From: Treponema sp. UBA7570
Lineage (GTDB): Bacteria; Spirochaetota; Spirochaetia; Treponematales; Treponemataceae
Direction of reading: 5' to 3'
Length of the DNA stretch: 31,864 bases
Assembly: GCA_002477955.1 (NCBI GenBank)
Contig: DLLE01000038.1
Coordinates: forward strand, 14,389-46,252
The notes under the pieces were generated by a model. It had not been told where the DNA came from. It saw nothing but the letters and a program-made list of their open reading frames with translations, and ran no database searches. The position numbers and the translations under genes are program-made. Numbering within the stretch: position 1 is the first letter of the stretch; each line of letters begins with the position of its first letter. Of this stretch, positions 31,099 through 31,864 are shown one piece after another.

Positions 31099-31864
31099 TT
31101 ACAGACAAAAACACCGGACCTTGTGTCCGTCTTCCAAAACCGTCCATTCCGGCAAAGATTTCTGGCATTTTTCTGTTTTTTTCGGGCAGCGGTGAGCAAA
31201 AGGACAGCATTTCAAAGCTTCCAAAGAACTTTTTACCTCACATTCATTCTTAAACGAACTTTTTCCGCCTTCCGCTCCGGCAAATAAAAGTTTTGAATAC
31301 GGATGCAAAGCCGTTTTGTAAAAATCTTCGGCATTTCCTTCTTCAACCAAAACTCCGCGGTACATTACGCCGATTTTGTCGCAAAAATAACAGCTTACGC
31401 GCAAGTCATGGGCAATAAAAAGACAGCTTAAATTTCTTTTTGAGCGGATTTCCTGCAAAAGATTTAAAATCTGTCCCTGAATCGAAACATCAAGAGCAGA
31501 AACAACTTCGTCGCAAATTAAAAGCTGCGGCTGCATCAAAAGTCCGCGCGCAATAGAAATTCTCTGCCTCTGTCCACCAGAAAATTCCGAAGGTCTGCGC
31601 TCAAGGTCAGATTTATCAAGACCGACCTCCTCTAAAATTTCTTCCGCCAGTTTTTTCAGTTCTTCTTTTTTTATTCCTTTTTTTTCGTACTTTAAGCCGT
31701 CTGTCAAAATCGAAAAAACTGTCATTCTCGGATTTAAAGAACGCGCGGGATCCTGAAAAATATATTTTATCAGTGAAGAACCCTGCTCATTTTCGCTTTT
31801 TTTATTTTCTGAACTTTTAAAGATTATTTTTCCGCTGTCCGCCTTGTACATTCCGACCAAAAGT
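31099..31864 (-). CDS. Oligopeptide/dipeptide ABC transporter ATPase (OppF/DppF type), 5' end outside window
   Basis: The visible 255 or so residues are the C-terminal part of an import ATPase that powers peptide (or related solute) uptake at the inner membrane. Present are the end of the Walker A domain strand (VGMYKADSGKI), the Q-loop (YIFQDPARSLNPRMTV), the ABC signature (SGGQRQRISIARGL), Walker B (LLICDEVVSALD), the switch His (LFIAHDL) and the family's C-terminal region (HPYSKLLFAG and a CPFAHRCPKKTEKC Cys cluster). Walker A itself and the N-terminus lie beyond 31864. The usual ALDVSIQ and HPY marks place it in the Opp/Dpp F group; D and F members cannot be fully told apart here. Permease and binding-protein genes would be expected upstream, outside the window. 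Confidence 0.92.
   Translation of the reverse strand, partial: LLVGMYKADSGKIIFKSSENKKSENEQGSSLIKYIFQDPARSLNPRMTVFSILTDGLKYEKKGIKKEELKKLAEEILEEVGLDKSDLERRPSEFSGGQRQRISIARGLLMQPQLLICDEVVSALDVSIQGQILNLLQEIRSKRNLSCLFIAHDLRVSCYFCDKIGVMYRGVLVEEGNAEDFYKTALHPYSKLLFAGAEGGKSSFKNECEVKSSLEALKCCPFAHRCPKKTEKCQKSLPEWTVLEDGHKVRCFCL

Noticed and set aside
1..31864. CRISPR arrays, tRNAs, rRNAs, transposases, prophage genes
   Set aside because: No regularly spaced identical repeats, cloverleaf patterns or recognisable mobile-element proteins were seen on either strand.

Overview
The window looks like chromosomal DNA of a moderately A/T-rich, carbohydrate-using spirochaete, most likely Treponema or a close relative. 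The grounds are a PBP/LysM-M23/SPase I envelope set, a Maf-type (DUF115) protein, an HD-GYP protein, FadL/UPF0164-like and other outer-membrane barrels, a long ankyrin lipoprotein, a single-chain GlyRS and a TrpR. The species cannot be named from the sequence alone. An exported pectin methylesterase/acetylesterase fusion suggests a pectin-using gut or oral organism.

Layout. 1-5.4 kb: a hairpin-rich end, aroC (chorismate synthase) and a CE8-CE12 pectinesterase, followed by a structured repeat and a terminator. 5.4-16.4 kb: cell-envelope genes. These are a D,D-carboxypeptidase on +; on -, an operon of LysM/M23 endopeptidase, a tiny zinc-ribbon protein and a beta-propeller/NodB-like protein that has lost its metal-binding His residues; then on +, an overlapping run of lepB, class B PBP with PASTA, and DUF115/Maf-like protein, and after a terminator and a second repeat copy an HD-GYP protein with altered metal ligands. 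16.4-26 kb: a repeat-littered spacer, an aldo/keto-reductase-like protein (-), glyS (-), an outer-membrane porin-like protein (+), a TIGR02757 protein (-), and a two-gene - operon of an outer-membrane barrel plus a FlgD-Ig/OmpA protein. 26-31.9 kb: rsmI-like methyltransferase (+), a third repeat copy, a BAX-inhibitor-1 family membrane protein (-), a 26-repeat ankyrin lipoprotein (-), trpR (-) and the 3' part of an oligopeptide ABC-transporter ATPase (-).

Two cross-cutting signals stand out. First, three intergenic elements of about 100 nt (5203-5298, 14973-15083, 26747-26855) differ in most of their sequence. Each keeps a GGACAG core directly after the 3' arm of a helix whose paired bases differ in all three copies (GUACUU/AAGUAC, GUGG/CCAC, AGGG/CCCU), and each has a varying outer helix. 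That pattern of compensatory change suggests a family of structured RNA repeats. Second, at least five genes (dacA-like, M23, HD-GYP, rsmI, trpR) have a good -10 hexamer 6-7 nt upstream of the ATG and no Shine-Dalgarno sequence, which predicts leaderless mRNAs. aroC, the pectinesterase, glyS, the porin, the barrel, the OmpA protein and the ankyrin protein have clear GGAG-type sites instead.

I saw no tRNA, rRNA, CRISPR array, transposase or prophage gene.
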